Of a stretch of 64,000 nucleotides of DNA, positions 43,029 through 52,452 are shown in pieces. Below the pieces are notes generated by a model, which was given only the letters and a program-made list of their open reading frames with translations, did no database searches and had not been told where the DNA came from. The stretch covers positions 1,178,001 through 1,242,000 of the forward strand of contig NZ_JAGFBF010000005.1 of NCBI RefSeq assembly GCF_017583045.1. The letters run 5' to 3'. Position numbers and translations under genes: made by a program. This DNA comes from Leucobacter tardus. Its GTDB lineage: Bacteria; Actinomycetota; Actinomycetes; Actinomycetales; Microbacteriaceae. The stretch's first letter is position 1, and every line of letters starts with the position of its first letter.

Positions 43029-44642
43029 TCAGTCCTGCTGAGCCCGCTTGCGGCGCAGCATCAGCAGCGATCCTCCGGCGAGCGCGGCGATCACTCCGGC
43101 CGCTCCGAGTGCGAGCGGAACGCCCGCTCCGGTGCCCGCGAGATCCTGCTGGCGCGCGTTCGATGTTCCGGCGGGTTGCTCATCACTCGGAACCGCGCCG
43201 TCGTCAGTCGGCTCTTCGGGCTCCGTGGGTTCGGGCTCGGGCTCGGGAGGGGCCGTCGGCTCCGGTTCGGGATCCGTCGGTTCCGGGTCGGGCGGGTCGG
43301 TCGGTTCCGGTTCAGGGGTGACCGCCTGCGCGAAGAGATAGGCAGATCCGGTTTCGGTCGACCCGACGAGCAGCCTCCCGCTGTCCGCACGCAACCCCTG
43401 CCCGAAGGCGTGCGACCCGAACATCTGATCTTGTGTCGCGTCCGAGGCGCTGTAGGTGCGCACCGGGGCGACGTACTGCCGTCCGTTCGCGTCACCCGTT
43501 CCCGACAGGGTGAGCGAGTCGAGATCGTACGCGTGGACTTCACCGGCATACACGGGATCATGCTCGGCGTACGCGTACAGCGTCGACCCGTCGACGGCCG
43601 TGCTGTTGCCGAAGCTCATCGACGTAGCCGGAGGCGTGAGCTTCCCGCCGAGCTGGTTCAATGCGGCGTCGAAGACGTACACCGCCCCTTGCGTCGTCTC
43701 CCCGCGCTCCACGGCGGCCGGCGTGCACCCTTCCGCGGCCGAATCGGCAGTGTAATTGACCTCGCTCGGCGAACCGACTACCAGTCGCTCGTCGAAGAAC
43801 GAGAGCGAAAGACCGAATGCCGGGCCACCTCCGACGTTCGAGATGCAGACCTTCTGGTCCTCCTTCGGCATGCTCCGAAAACGGGGCTCCGTTCCGCTCG
43901 CAAGATCCCAGAGATACAGCCCGCCGACGTTGGCTTGGCTCACTCCCAGGTGGTCTTCGCGATTCTGCACGGCACTGACCGCGAGTCGGTCGCCCTGCAG
44001 CGCGACCGACTGACCTGTGACGCTCTTGCTGATCACCTGTTCGGGAATGCGGGGGGTCCATCGTGGTTCGCCTGAACCGTCCCAATCGACGGTGAAGACG
44101 AACCCGGCGTGCGGTTTGCCGTCGACGGTTGCATTGGGCACCCCCACGGCAAGTCGCCCATCCGCGAAGTCGAGCGCCTCCGCGAAATTACGATCCGCAC
44201 TCCCGTAGTTCGAGACGCGCTTCGGTTTCGGCGGCGCCTCGAGGGTCCGTTGCAAGGACCAGTCGTTCGCGCCCGACCGCTCATACACGTAGATGCTCTG
44301 CGCGTGCGGAGCGCTGACGAATGCGTGACGCGCGTCATCGTCGAAAACGATGGCCTCGCCGAATTGTGTCCCCGATGCCGGCGCGGAGACGGTCTGCGTC
44401 TCCCAGCTGCCGGATTCCGTACGGTGCGCGAAGTCCACCGCGGTTCCCACGGTGTTCGTCACCGCCGCATAGTCGCCGACGAGGTCGATGCCACGGCCGC
44501 CGCTGCGTTCGACACCGCTGCCGAACTTCTGGATCTCTTGCAATTCGGGTGGTGCCGCGGCGGCGCCCGCGACGAATGGGGCACTCAATACGATCACCGC
44601 ACCAAGGGACAAGCTGAGGGCAGCACGAACGGGGTTCACCAT
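43029..44642 (-). CDS. Cell-wall surface protein, seven-bladed propeller with LAGTG anchor
   Basis: The product is 537 residues: a signal peptide (to about residue 29), then a region with seven FG-GAP-like repeats, each with a pattern like FAEALDFADGRLAVGVP or FGLSLSFFDERLVVGSP, which would make one seven-bladed beta-propeller. A Pro/Glu/Thr-rich spacer of about 60 residues, suited to crossing the cell wall, follows. The end has LAGTG at 501-505, a hydrophobic segment and RRKRAQQD: a sortase signal of the LAXTG kind used by class E sortases. No sortase gene is in the window. It is the first gene before the histidine kinase on the same strand. Its binding partner is unknown. Confidence 0.85.
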   Translation of the reverse strand: MVNPVRAALSLSLGAVIVLSAPFVAGAAAAPPELQEIQKFGSGVERSGGRGIDLVGDYAAVTNTVGTAVDFAHRTESGSWETQTVSAPASGTQFGEAIVFDDDARHAFVSAPHAQSIYVYERSGANDWSLQRTLEAPPKPKRVSNYGSADRNFAEALDFADGRLAVGVPNATVDGKPHAGFVFTVDWDGSGEPRWTPRIPEQVISKSVTGQSVALQGDRLAVSAVQNREDHLGVSQANVGGLYLWDLASGTEPRFRSMPKEDQKVCISNVGGGPAFGLSLSFFDERLVVGSPSEVNYTADSAAEGCTPAAVERGETTQGAVYVFDAALNQLGGKLTPPATSMSFGNSTAVDGSTLYAYAEHDPVYAGEVHAYDLDSLTLSGTGDANGRQYVAPVRTYSASDATQDQMFGSHAFGQGLRADSGRLLVGSTETGSAYLFAQAVTPEPEPTDPPDPEPTDPEPEPTAPPEPEPEPTEPEEPTDDGAVPSDEQPAGTSNARQQDLAGTGAGVPLALGAAGVIAALAGGSLLMLRRKRAQQD

Positions 44643-44824
44643 GAACGATTCTCCGTCTCACGAAGTGACAATCCCCGACGTTTCATGCTAACTCATTTCA
44701 CATTCCCGTGCCACTCAAGATTGGCCACAAGTGTCGATACATGCAGCTGGCGCCATGGTCTCCCCGTTAGCCTCGGAACAGCGATCGGCACCCGCCTTTG
44801 GCTCCCCGAAGAAAGGCGCCGATC

Positions 44825-45937
44825 ATGACGACTGCGATACCCGCACACGCTCCGCCGGCATCGACGGGCTTCCGCCCGACTCGGGCACGAGCGACCGACT
44901 TCCCGCCGGTCGCCAAAGCGTTCACCCGCGTATCTCAGGAGGTGCGACGCGCCGGCCTGTTCGACCGGACGCCCGTCTTCTACCTGCTCGTCGCCGCAGG
45001 TATCGCCCTCGCCTTCGGGGGCGCCGTCACCGGGTTCGTCCTGCTCGGAAGCTCCTGGTTCCAGCTTCTGATCGCCGCCGCGCTCGGCATCATCTTCACG
45101 CAGCTCGCCTTCCTCGCGCACGAGGCCGCTCACCGACAGATCCTGTCAACGGGACCGGCGAACGACCGGCTCGCGCGGGTGCTCACCGCTCTCGTGGGCA
45201 TGAGCTACTCCTGGTGGGATTCGAAGCACAGCCGCCACCATGCCAACCCGAACCGGGTCGGCAAGGATCCCGATATCGAGGTGGACACCATCTCCTTCAT
45301 CGAGGAGGACGCGGTCGAGGCACGCGGTCTGCGCGGCGCCATCACGCGCCGACAGGGGTGGTTCTTCTTCCCCCTCCTCACCCTCGAAGGCCTGAATCTG
45401 CACTTCCACAGCGCGCGGCACCTGGCGAGCCGCGGACCGGTGAAGGGCCGTTGGATCGAGATCGCGATGATCGCCGCGCGGTTCACCGTGCTCCTCCTCC
45501 CCGTCTTCCTCTTCCTCCCGCTCGGCATGGCGTTCGCGTTCATCGGAGTGCAGCTCGCGGTCTTCGGCGTCTACATGGGGGCCTCGTTCGCGCCGAACCA
45601 CAAGGGCATGCCGGTCGTGGCGGCAGACGCTCGGCTCGACTTCTTCACGAAGCAGGTGCGCACCTCCCGCAACATCCGCGGTGGCTGGTGGGCGACCTGG
45701 CTCATGGGCGGCCTGAACTATCAGGTCGAGCACCACTTGTTCCCGAACATGGCGCGACCGAACCTCGCGCGGGCTCGGCGCATCGTGCGCGAGTTCTGCC
45801 GCGAGCACGACGTGCCCTACACCGAAACGTCGCTGTGGCGGTCGTACGGCATCGTGGTGGAGTATCTCAACCGTGTCGGCCTGGCCGCGCGCGACCCGTT
45901 CGACTGCCCCATCACGGCGCAGTACCGTCGCGCGTAG
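44825..45937 (+). CDS. Membrane fatty acid desaturase
   Basis: The product is 370 residues with the three histidine clusters of acyl-lipid desaturases: HEAAH (99-103), HSRHH (135-139) and EHHLF (302-306), which bind the di-iron centre. Four membrane helices lie between and after them. It should insert a double bond into membrane fatty acids with oxygen and reduced ferredoxin; the position of the bond is not predictable. The start at 44825 is chosen for the GAAAGG sequence upstream; a reading from 44798 would cross that site. Intergenic 44643-44824 separates it from the divergent surface protein gene and holds only weak promoter-like sequence (TAGCAT at 44685-44690 on the minus strand). Confidence 0.92.
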   Translation: MTTAIPAHAPPASTGFRPTRARATDFPPVAKAFTRVSQEVRRAGLFDRTPVFYLLVAAGIALAFGGAVTGFVLLGSSWFQLLIAAALGIIFTQLAFLAHEAAHRQILSTGPANDRLARVLTALVGMSYSWWDSKHSRHHANPNRVGKDPDIEVDTISFIEEDAVEARGLRGAITRRQGWFFFPLLTLEGLNLHFHSARHLASRGPVKGRWIEIAMIAARFTVLLLPVFLFLPLGMAFAFIGVQLAVFGVYMGASFAPNHKGMPVVAADARLDFFTKQVRTSRNIRGGWWATWLMGGLNYQVEHHLFPNMARPNLARARRIVREFCREHDVPYTETSLWRSYGIVVEYLNRVGLAARDPFDCPITAQYRRA

Positions 45938-46051
45938 CCTCGGTCGTTCCTGTCAACCCGCCAGGCGAACCCCGCGTCACCCCCGACCATCCAGTAGATT
46001 CGGAAGGGTGTCGTCGGATCGACCGACCGACCACGAGCGGAGGGAGACACT

Positions 46052-46303
46052 ATGTCAGACGAACGCGAGAAGCGAGAGTCCGCGGAACCGCACGCGGCCA
46101 CCGAGTTCGATGCCGGGAACGGGCAGGGCACGGTCTCGGGTCCGCCCGAGGGCGACGTGCAGCGTCGTCCCATCATGGACGGATCGACGCAGTCCCCTGC
46201 TGAAGAGCACGACGTCGACAACCCCCGCCGCGGCATGGAGGACCCTGGCCTGGTGCGCGACACCGAGTCGGGCGAAAAGACGCCGACCCCCGACGAGGAC
46301 TAA
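46052..46303 (+). CDS. Small acidic, probably disordered protein
   Basis: The product is 83 residues, rich in Glu, Asp, Gly, Pro and Arg, with no hydrophobic core and no Cys. It is not a recognised family; the composition implies an intrinsically disordered protein. It is taken as real because a strong ribosome site (GGAGGGAG) lies just before the ATG, a TAGATT -10-like box lies about 60 bases upstream, and no better gene fits the stretch. It stands alone between the desaturase and the convergent metallo-hydrolase gene. Confidence 0.6.
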   Translation: MSDEREKRESAEPHAATEFDAGNGQGTVSGPPEGDVQRRPIMDGSTQSPAEEHDVDNPRRGMEDPGLVRDTESGEKTPTPDED

Positions 46304-46333
46304 CCTCACCGGGGGCCAATGCTCGAGGACCGC

Positions 46334-46375
46334 GACCGCGGGCGCCGATTCCGAACGGGATCAGTGCCCGCGGTC
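46334..46375. terminator. Probable two-way terminator hairpin
   Basis: GACCGCGGGC (46334-46343) and GCCCGCGGTC (46366-46375) form a perfect 10-bp stem around a 22-base loop between two convergent genes. The right arm includes the last codons of the metallo-hydrolase gene. It has no U-tract, as is common in Actinobacteria. Confidence 0.5.
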
Positions 46376-46990
46376 GATCCATTCCTGCACGTGCGGCGCC
46401 TCATCGGCGACCGTGGTCTGGGCGCCATGACCGGGATAGACCACCGTTTCGCCCGGCAGCGTCAGCAGCGACTTCGAGATGGAGTCGACGATGGTCGGGA
46501 AGTCGCTGTAAGAGCGTCCCGTCGCCCCGGGTCCGCCCTGGAACAGCGTGTCTCCGGTGAACACCGCGCCGAGCGCCGGCGCGTAGACACTCACCGAACC
46601 GGGCGAGTGACCCGGCGTGTGCAGCACCGTCAGCGGGGTGCCGGCCACGACGAACTCCGCCTGATCCGCGAGCTCGAAGTCGGGCAGCGTCTCGTGCACG
46701 GCCTCCCACAGCATGTGGTCGGCCGGGTGGAGGTAGAGGTGCGCATCCAGCTTGCGCGCCGTTTCGACGGCCGAGCGGATGTGGTCGTCGTGACCGTGCG
46801 TCAGCAGGATCCCGAGCACGTTGCGCTCCCCCACCGCCGTCACGACGGCGTCGGCATCGTGCGCCGGATCGATGACGAGCACCTCGTCATCGTTGCCGAC
46901 GAGCCAGATGTTGTTGTCGACCTCCCAGGTGCCGCCGTCCAACGAGAACGTGCCGTGGGTCTCGAGGTGCTCGATCCGGGCGTCGCTCAT
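46361..46990 (-). CDS. MBL-fold metallo-hydrolase, probable partner of mycothiol-dependent formaldehyde oxidation
   Basis: This 209-residue metallo-beta-lactamase-fold hydrolase resembles glyoxalase II: the metal motif LTHGHDDHI, the His in [13 protein letters not shown], the Asp in FTGDTLF and the His of VYPGHG are all present. Its ATG overlaps the stop of the S-(hydroxymethyl)mycothiol dehydrogenase gene (ATGA), an arrangement also seen with mscR in other Actinobacteria. A role in hydrolysing S-formylmycothiol to formate and mycothiol is likely but not proved by sequence. Confidence 0.9.
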   Translation of the reverse strand: MSDARIEHLETHGTFSLDGGTWEVDNNIWLVGNDDEVLVIDPAHDADAVVTAVGERNVLGILLTHGHDDHIRSAVETARKLDAHLYLHPADHMLWEAVHETLPDFELADQAEFVVAGTPLTVLHTPGHSPGSVSVYAPALGAVFTGDTLFQGGPGATGRSYSDFPTIVDSISKSLLTLPGETVVYPGHGAQTTVADEAPHVQEWIDRGH

Positions 46991-48087
46991 GCGTCCGCTC
47001 CCTTCAGCTCGACGACGGAGCGGAGGATCGTGCCCTCTCCCATCTTGGCGAAGGCGGCCTCGACGTCGCCGAGACCGACCCGCTCGGATACGAACCCGTC
47101 GAGGTCGAGCCGTCCGAGCTTGTACTGATCGATCAGCATGGCGAAGTCGCGACTCGGCAGGCAGTCCCCGTACCACGACGACTTCAGCGAACCGCCGCGA
47201 CCGAAGACGTCGAGCAGCGGGAGCTCGAGTGTCATTTCGGGGGTCGGCACACCCACGAGCACCACTCGTCCGGCGAGGTCGCGTGCGTAGAACGCCTGCC
47301 GGTACGTCTCCGGTCGGCCCACGGCGTCGATCACGACGTCCGCGCCGTTCCCGTCGGTGAGCTCCCGGATCGCCTCGATCGGGTCGTTCTCGCGCGAGTT
47401 CACGGTGTGCGTGGCTCCGAAGCGCTTCGCCTGCTCGAGTTTCGCGTCATCGATGTCGACCGCGATGATCGTCGTGGCTCCGGCGAGCTGCGCACCGGCG
47501 ATGGCCGCTGTTCCGACGCCGCCGCACCCGATGACCGCGACGGACTCGCCACGCCGCACCTCGCCCGTGTTGATCGCCGCGCCGATACCGGCCATCACAC
47601 CGCACCCGAGCAGCCCGACCGCTGCTGCGTCGGATTCCTCGTCGATCTTGGTGCACTGACCGGACGCGACGAGCGTCTTCTCGATGAACGCGCCGATGCC
47701 GAGCGCGGGCGACAGCTCCGTGCCGTCCTCGAGCGTCATCTTCTGCTGGGCATTGTGCGTCGCGAAGCAGTACTGGGGCTGTCCCTTCGCGCACGCACGG
47801 CACTCGCCGCAGACCGCTCGCCAGTTCAAGATGACGCGATCACCGACCTCGACCTCGGTGACGCCTGCACCGATCGCGGCGACGCGTCCCGTGGCTTCGT
47901 GGCCCAGCAGGAACGGGAACTCGTCATTGATGCCGCCCTGCTGATAGTGCAGGTCGGTGTGGCACACGCCACAGCTGATGATGTCGACCACGGCCTCGCC
48001 CGGGCCCGGATCCGGCACCAGCACCGTCTCGATCGTGACCGGCGCGTTCTTCTCGCGCGCCACCACTCCCTGCACTCGATAGACCAT
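46987..48087 (-). CDS. mscR: S-(hydroxymethyl)mycothiol dehydrogenase
   Basis: This 366-residue zinc alcohol dehydrogenase of class III has catalytic zinc ligands in [11 protein letters not shown] and GHEATGRV, structural zinc Cys residues in [15 protein letters not shown], and an NAD motif [17 protein letters not shown]. The closest family is the mycothiol-dependent formaldehyde dehydrogenase, which oxidises the adduct of formaldehyde and mycothiol using NAD. It is coupled to the metallo-hydrolase gene. GAAAGG precedes the ATG and a TAGCCT -10 box lies at 48128-48133, so it may also have its own promoter. Mycothiol use points to an actinobacterial host. Confidence 0.92.
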   Translation of the reverse strand: MVYRVQGVVAREKNAPVTIETVLVPDPGPGEAVVDIISCGVCHTDLHYQQGGINDEFPFLLGHEATGRVAAIGAGVTEVEVGDRVILNWRAVCGECRACAKGQPQYCFATHNAQQKMTLEDGTELSPALGIGAFIEKTLVASGQCTKIDEESDAAAVGLLGCGVMAGIGAAINTGEVRRGESVAVIGCGGVGTAAIAGAQLAGATTIIAVDIDDAKLEQAKRFGATHTVNSRENDPIEAIRELTDGNGADVVIDAVGRPETYRQAFYARDLAGRVVLVGVPTPEMTLELPLLDVFGRGGSLKSSWYGDCLPSRDFAMLIDQYKLGRLDLDGFVSERVGLGDVEAAFAKMGEGTILRSVVELKGADA

Positions 48088-48127
48088 CGATGCCCACCTT
48101 TCGTCGGCTGCTCTGCTCGTTTCTCTC

Positions 48128-48133
48128 AGGCTA
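48128..48133 (-). promoter_or_regulatory. Candidate -10 box for mscR
   Basis: TAGCCT on the minus strand lies 40 bases before the mscR start, leaving a leader with the GAAAGG ribosome site. It sits in the 96-base gap after the DUF6457 gene. Confidence 0.35.
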
Positions 48134-48183
48134 CCGATGAGTGGGGGTTCGATGCCACCGGCTGGGATCCGGCGAGCCGCGTC

Positions 48184-48486
48184 TCAGGGGCGCGCGCCGG
48201 CGGGCGATCCCCCGAGATCCGTGCCGTCCCACGCCCGGGCGAGTTCGTTGACCTGCGTCGCGAGCTCGGTGAGCGCCGCGCGCGGGTCTTCGGCTCGCGC
48301 AACCGCCAGACCGAGCAGGAAGGTCGTGAGGGGCGCCGCCGGCCGCGCGACCCCGTGAGCGACCTCTTTCGCAACGTTCAGGATCGTCGCGATCGAGACG
48401 GAGTCGGGTGCGAGGTCGAGGTGCTCGGCCGCCTCGACGAGCCACGCGTCCAGGGCCTGGGGCGGAAGATGCTTCGGATTGCTCAT
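48184..48486 (-). CDS. DUF6457 domain protein, probably linked to molybdenum cofactor synthesis
   Basis: The product is 100 residues, all helical in appearance. The central VAHGVARPAAPLTTFLLGLAV pattern is that of DUF6457, a domain that, as best recalled, occurs in Actinobacteria alone or attached to MobA-type guanylyltransferases. No enzymatic motif is visible. Its position downstream of moeA and mobA in the same run fits a cofactor role. AAGGAG lies six bases before the ATG at 48486; a reading from 48516 would include that ribosome site. Confidence 0.75.
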   Translation of the reverse strand: MSNPKHLPPQALDAWLVEAAEHLDLAPDSVSIATILNVAKEVAHGVARPAAPLTTFLLGLAVARAEDPRAALTELATQVNELARAWDGTDLGGSPAGARP

Positions 48487-48522
48487 GTCTACTCCTTCGA
48501 TACGTGCGTCGAACAACGCGTG

Positions 48523-49611
48523 TCAGTACTCGCTCATGCGCTCGGTGAACGCGTCGACGTCGGCCTCGGCGAGCAGCGGACGACTGCGCGACTGCAGTGT
48601 GAGGCCCTCGAGCGGATCACCGGGGTCGGTTCGTTGCGCTTCGGCGGCCGCACGGAAGCTGCCGCTCTCGTCGCGCGAGAGGTCGGTGATGACGGCGTAG
48701 TACTGGCTCGGCGAGGCCCACGACCATGTCGCCCATTCCCAGACAGCCTGCTCCTCCGGGTCCGCGCTCCCGTACATGTTCTCGAGGCTCGTGTCGGGAA
48801 CCGTTCCTCCCGCCTCGTTCAGGGGCAGAAGGCCGGGCATCCCGTGTTCGGCGAGCACGCCGTCGATCGCGTTGTACACCTCGCGCTTCCGGGTGAGATC
48901 GTGGATCGGCTCGTTCGTGCGCCACGCACCGAACTGCGCATCGACGAGCATCGACTCTCCGCCGTGCCCGTTCCGCTCGGGGCGCAGCTGCTCATCGGCG
49001 ACCTGCGTCCAGGTGTATCCGAACTCGTCGCTGAGCGCGTCGCGGATGTCGGTGAAGAGGGACTCCGTCGCCGCGCGCTCGGTTTCGAGCGACGGCTGGG
49101 CAAGGATCTCCTCCGCAGTGAAGTCCTCGACGCCGGGGTACTCGGCCCACCGCTGCTCTTCGGGTGTCTGATCGGCGGCGAGCACCGCGGCATCCGGAGC
49201 GCGCAGCGCCGCGGCACCACCGACGGTCGCCATGTTGCCGAGAAGCGCGATGCCGAGCGCGACGGCACCCAGGCGTCGCGCTCGCGGGGTGATGAGTGCG
49301 GCGATGATGGCCGCCAGCACCAGTGCCTGCGCCGCTGCGGCAGTCACGGTGAACACCAGGTCGCCGCGATCGATCAACGCGAGCACCGCGAGGGCGAGGC
49401 CGAAGCAGAGGGCGCCTCCGAGCGCGAGCCACCCGAGCCAATGCGGCCGTCGTCTCGGACGGTCCAGCGTCGCGGTCTCGACTGCGGTGGTGGTGTCATC
49501 GTGTCGACCAGCCGCGTCCGTGGGTGCCGACCCCCGGGCGAGACGACTCGCCCCGCGGTATCCACCGGGCGGCGGCAGTGGCGGCGCGCCATCGCTGTAC
49601 TCGTTCACCAT
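48523..49611 (-). CDS. Membrane protein of unknown function in the MoxR/VWA run
   Basis: The product is 362 residues of no recognised family. A Pro/Gly- and Thr-rich cytoplasmic N-terminus of about 55 residues is followed by three hydrophobic segments (about 60-80, 86-107 and 113-137). An acidic domain of about 220 residues (TPEEQRWAEYPGVEDFTAEE onward) follows and should face outward; it has several Trp residues and a WEWATWSWASPSQYY cluster. It overlaps the TPR gene by seven bases and so belongs to the MoxR-VWA operon. In Bat-type loci this place is often taken by BatD-like membrane proteins, but no sequence likeness to BatD is evident. Confidence 0.72.
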   Translation of the reverse strand: MVNEYSDGAPPLPPPGGYRGASRLARGSAPTDAAGRHDDTTTAVETATLDRPRRRPHWLGWLALGGALCFGLALAVLALIDRGDLVFTVTAAAAQALVLAAIIAALITPRARRLGAVALGIALLGNMATVGGAAALRAPDAAVLAADQTPEEQRWAEYPGVEDFTAEEILAQPSLETERAATESLFTDIRDALSDEFGYTWTQVADEQLRPERNGHGGESMLVDAQFGAWRTNEPIHDLTRKREVYNAIDGVLAEHGMPGLLPLNEAGGTVPDTSLENMYGSADPEEQAVWEWATWSWASPSQYYAVITDLSRDESGSFRAAAEAQRTDPGDPLEGLTLQSRSRPLLAEADVDAFTERMSEY

Positions 49612-50393
49612 GGCCTGTCCGTTCCCCCCGGGGCACCGTCAGAGCTGCCCTGCTCGCGCTCCTGACGCTCGCGCTCGCCCTCCTCCAGTTTGCGCTCGAG
49701 CTCCTCCAATTGCGAGTCGCTCGGCCCCTCATCGGCCTCGGGCGGCTCCTGCTCGGAGTCCTCGGGGTTCTCGGATCCGTCGTCTGGCTGCTCCTCCTGC
49801 GGCGGGTCCTGCTGCAGCTTGGCGAGGATGCGGCGCTCGAGCTCGTCGATGCTCTCCGGAGTGGATCGTTCGGGGTCGGGAGACTCCGGATCTGCGGCGT
49901 CGGTGCGGCACTCCTCCGGGTTCTCGGCGAGGATGCCGAGCGCCTCGCGATACAGGTCTTGCCCCGCTGCGGCGTCCCCGTCCTCCGTTGCGACGTCGCC
50001 CTGACGTTCCACGACCGTGGCGAGGTTGTATCGGACCGCGCAGACCTCGAGTCCCGGCGCGAGCGGCACCGCGCGTTCCAGGGCCTGACGCGCTCCGTCG
50101 AGGTCTCCGGTCTCGGCGAGACCGGTGCCGCGGTTGAAGTGCGCCTTGTACGGTTCGAACCAGTTCAGCGGTTGCTGCCACTGCGCGGCGGCGACGGTCC
50201 CCTCGGCGTCTTCGGCGGCGAACGCGCGCATGGCCTGCTGCGCGAAGATCACCATGCTGAGCAGCTTCGCGACCAGCAGCAGTGCGACGACCGCGATCGG
50301 GATCGCGGCGATGCCGCTCCAGAACCGGACCCGACGTCGCGTGCGGTTGCGCGCGAGCAGCTCCTGCATGGCCGTCATGGGTTCCCCGCTCAT
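49605..50393 (-). CDS. Membrane-anchored TPR protein (BatC-like position)
   Basis: The product is 262 residues: one membrane segment (about 26-48), then TPR-like helices such as FNRGTGLAETGDLDGARQALERAVPLAP and VRYNLATVVERQGDVATEDG, then a long Glu/Asp/Pro/Gln-rich tail containing a coiled-coil-like LEELERKLEEGERERQ. TPR proteins of this kind accompany VWA proteins in Bat loci and probably hold their partners together at the membrane. The ATG overlaps the stop of the VWA gene upstream (ATGA), and the 3' end overlaps the next gene by seven bases. Confidence 0.8.
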   Translation of the reverse strand: MSGEPMTAMQELLARNRTRRRVRFWSGIAAIPIAVVALLLVAKLLSMVIFAQQAMRAFAAEDAEGTVAAAQWQQPLNWFEPYKAHFNRGTGLAETGDLDGARQALERAVPLAPGLEVCAVRYNLATVVERQGDVATEDGDAAAGQDLYREALGILAENPEECRTDAADPESPDPERSTPESIDELERRILAKLQQDPPQEEQPDDGSENPEDSEQEPPEADEGPSDSQLEELERKLEEGERERQEREQGSSDGAPGGTDRPW

Positions 50394-51466
50394 GAGCGCC
50401 CTCGCTCTCCGCCGGCGATGTGCGCGTCGGCAGCGTCGGCACCGGACCTTCCCGTGGCGGGCGCCGGGTCGCGCAATCGCACGAGTGCCGCGACGATCCG
50501 CGCGATCTCCACCGCGAGCCAGAGCGCCGCGACGAGCGCCGGGATCCAGTAGAGCTCGATGACGTTGCCGACCTGCCCGGCCTCCTGCTGCACCGTGACC
50601 GGCGGCGCTTCGGGCAGCTCGACCGGAGCGCCGGCCGTCCGAATCTCCGTGTCGACCCCGAGCTGAGTCGCGATCTGCTCCAGGTTCTCGACGTCGATGA
50701 CGGACAGCGCCGGAGCTCCCTGGTACTCGATGTAGCCGTCGGCGCTCTCCGGGGCGTCGCTGCCGAACGGGTCGGTGGAGACCGAAGGGTTCGGCGTCGT
50801 CTCACGCATCGGACCGCCCGATGCGGTGCCGTACCCGAGCACCAGCCCCGTGTCGATGAACTGCGCGGAATCGGCGAACGACCCCGGTTCGGACGCCGCG
50901 GTCTGCTCGCCGTCACCCAGGTAGAAGACGATGCGGGACCGATCCTGGCCGCTGTCCGCGGCACCGCGGAGCACGTCGCGCAGCACGCTCTGCGCCTGCG
51001 AGATCGAGCTTCCCGCCGAGCGGGAAGTCACCTCGGGCGAGAGGACCGCCATCGCCGAGTGCAGCGCTGCCGTGTCGGTGGTGAGCGGCAGACGCACCTC
51101 GGTCGTCGCATCGAAGGTGATGAGCGAGAACCGGGCGCCGGGGTACTGCGCGGCGATCGCCTCCACGTCGGCGCGCGCGCCGGTCAACCGCGGTTCGCCG
51201 TCGCCCCAGTCCTCGGCGACGATGCTCGCAGTCGTGTCGAGCACGATGAAGACGTCGGCGTCGGTGGCGTACGTCTCGGATGCACCGCCGGGCACACCCG
51301 GTCGGGCGAGCATGGCGACGCACGCCAGCACGAACAGCACCCGGCCGCCCCAGAGGAGACGCTCCCTGCCGCGGCGGGTGCGCGCCAGCGCGACGCCGCA
51401 GAGCGCCAGCGCCCCGAAAGCGACGAGTCCGAGCAGCAGCGGGTGGATCACCGGTGAGAACGTCAC
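50390..51466 (-). CDS. VWA domain membrane protein (BatB-like)
   Basis: The product is 358 residues with two N-terminal membrane segments (about 10-28 and 38-58), a von Willebrand A domain (about 70-270) and a last membrane segment near 315-335. The metal site reads VFIVLDTTASIVAED, with Thr in place of the usual first Ser of DxSxS, which still can bind a metal. A short Arg/Asp/Ala tail is cytoplasmic. The GTG start at 51466 overlaps the stop of the other VWA gene (GTGA); a reading from 51529 would run into that gene. Paired VWA proteins, as here, are the pattern of BatA and BatB. Confidence 0.85.
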   Translation of the reverse strand: MTFSPVIHPLLLGLVAFGALALCGVALARTRRGRERLLWGGRVLFVLACVAMLARPGVPGGASETYATDADVFIVLDTTASIVAEDWGDGEPRLTGARADVEAIAAQYPGARFSLITFDATTEVRLPLTTDTAALHSAMAVLSPEVTSRSAGSSISQAQSVLRDVLRGAADSGQDRSRIVFYLGDGEQTAASEPGSFADSAQFIDTGLVLGYGTASGGPMRETTPNPSVSTDPFGSDAPESADGYIEYQGAPALSVIDVENLEQIATQLGVDTEIRTAGAPVELPEAPPVTVQQEAGQVGNVIELYWIPALVAALWLAVEIARIVAALVRLRDPAPATGRSGADAADAHIAGGERGRS

Positions 51467-52452
51467 AGTCGCAACCTCCAGAGGGCCGCGACGAGCACGA
51501 GCCCGCCGACGGCGAAGAGCGCGATCCACAGGTTCGGGGCATCGGTCTCGACGAGCTGCGCCTGCCCCTCCAGCGCGCGCGCCTCCTGCGCCTGCACATC
51601 GGCGACGATCCCCGACACGGTGACGGTGTCCGCCAGACCGTACGCCTCCCCGCCGGTGCGCTCCATCGCCTCGGCGAGACCCGCAGCCTGCTCTGCACTC
51701 ACGCCCTCAGCCGGGTTGATCGAGTAGCCCCGCACGTCGCGGCTCGCGGCGAGGTCGGCCGCCTCCGGCAGCGTGAGCACCGGCGCCCCCAGTTCTTCGT
51801 TGTCCGTCGCCAGGATCACCGAACGCGAACGGTCCTCGTCCTCGTGATCGAACCGCATGACGCACGATGCGAACCCGTCGCCGATGAGCGAGGACCCGGA
51901 TCCGAGCAGGGTGCCGGCCCAGTGCTCGGGATAGGCGTCGACGAAGTCGAAGCTCTGCTTGACCCGCGCGAGCTCCCGCTCGATGAAGGCGTAGTCGTCG
52001 GTCAGCGGGAACACCTGCACCGGCGAACTGTTGAAGATCGTGAGGCCGATGCGCTCGCCCCGCAGCTCGGGCAGCAGTTCCTCGAACACCTCGATGGTCT
52101 CGACATCGACGTCGGTCATCGATCCCGAGACGTCGAGGCAGAGCATGATGTCGCGGCTCGTGTTCTCGGGCTGCACGATCTGCTTCGCGACGGGGCGCGC
52201 GGCGACGATCGCGGCGGTCGCGAGGGCGGCGAGCCCGACCACCGCGAGCGCGGCGAGGACGGCGCGGCGACGCCGCAGCGCACGCGCGAAACTCGGGAGC
52301 GCGCGCACGCGCTCCGCTCGCGAGACATAGGCCGCGGGCGCCTCGGCTTCGGCGCCGCGATCGCGACGACGCGCCAGCAGGATCCCGCCGGCGACCGCCC
52401 CGATCGCGACCGCCAGCGCGACCCACAGCACCCACCCCTGACTCAGTGCCAC
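51463..52452 (-). CDS. VWA domain membrane protein (BatA-like)
   Basis: The product is 329 residues: a membrane segment near 7-27, a basic stretch, a second membrane segment (about 60-80), a VWA domain with the complete metal site IMLCLDVSGSMTDVD, and a C-terminal membrane segment. The domain faces outward. The start is a GTG at 52452 that overlaps the end of the preceding gene by ten bases. It is followed directly by the second VWA gene. Its likely role is to bind partner proteins through the metal site under control of the MoxR ATPase. Confidence 0.87.
   Translation of the reverse strand: MALSQGWVLWVALAVAIGAVAGGILLARRRDRGAEAEAPAAYVSRAERVRALPSFARALRRRRAVLAALAVVGLAALATAAIVAARPVAKQIVQPENTSRDIMLCLDVSGSMTDVDVETIEVFEELLPELRGERIGLTIFNSSPVQVFPLTDDYAFIERELARVKQSFDFVDAYPEHWAGTLLGSGSSLIGDGFASCVMRFDHEDEDRSRSVILATDNEELGAPVLTLPEAADLAASRDVRGYSINPAEGVSAEQAAGLAEAMERTGGEAYGLADTVTVSGIVADVQAQEARALEGQAQLVETDAPNLWIALFAVGGLVLVAALWRLRL

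Noticed and set aside
44643-44824. A small gene or RNA between the surface protein and the desaturase
   Set aside because: No frame with a ribosome site and no stable hairpin; only weak promoter-like sequence was seen.
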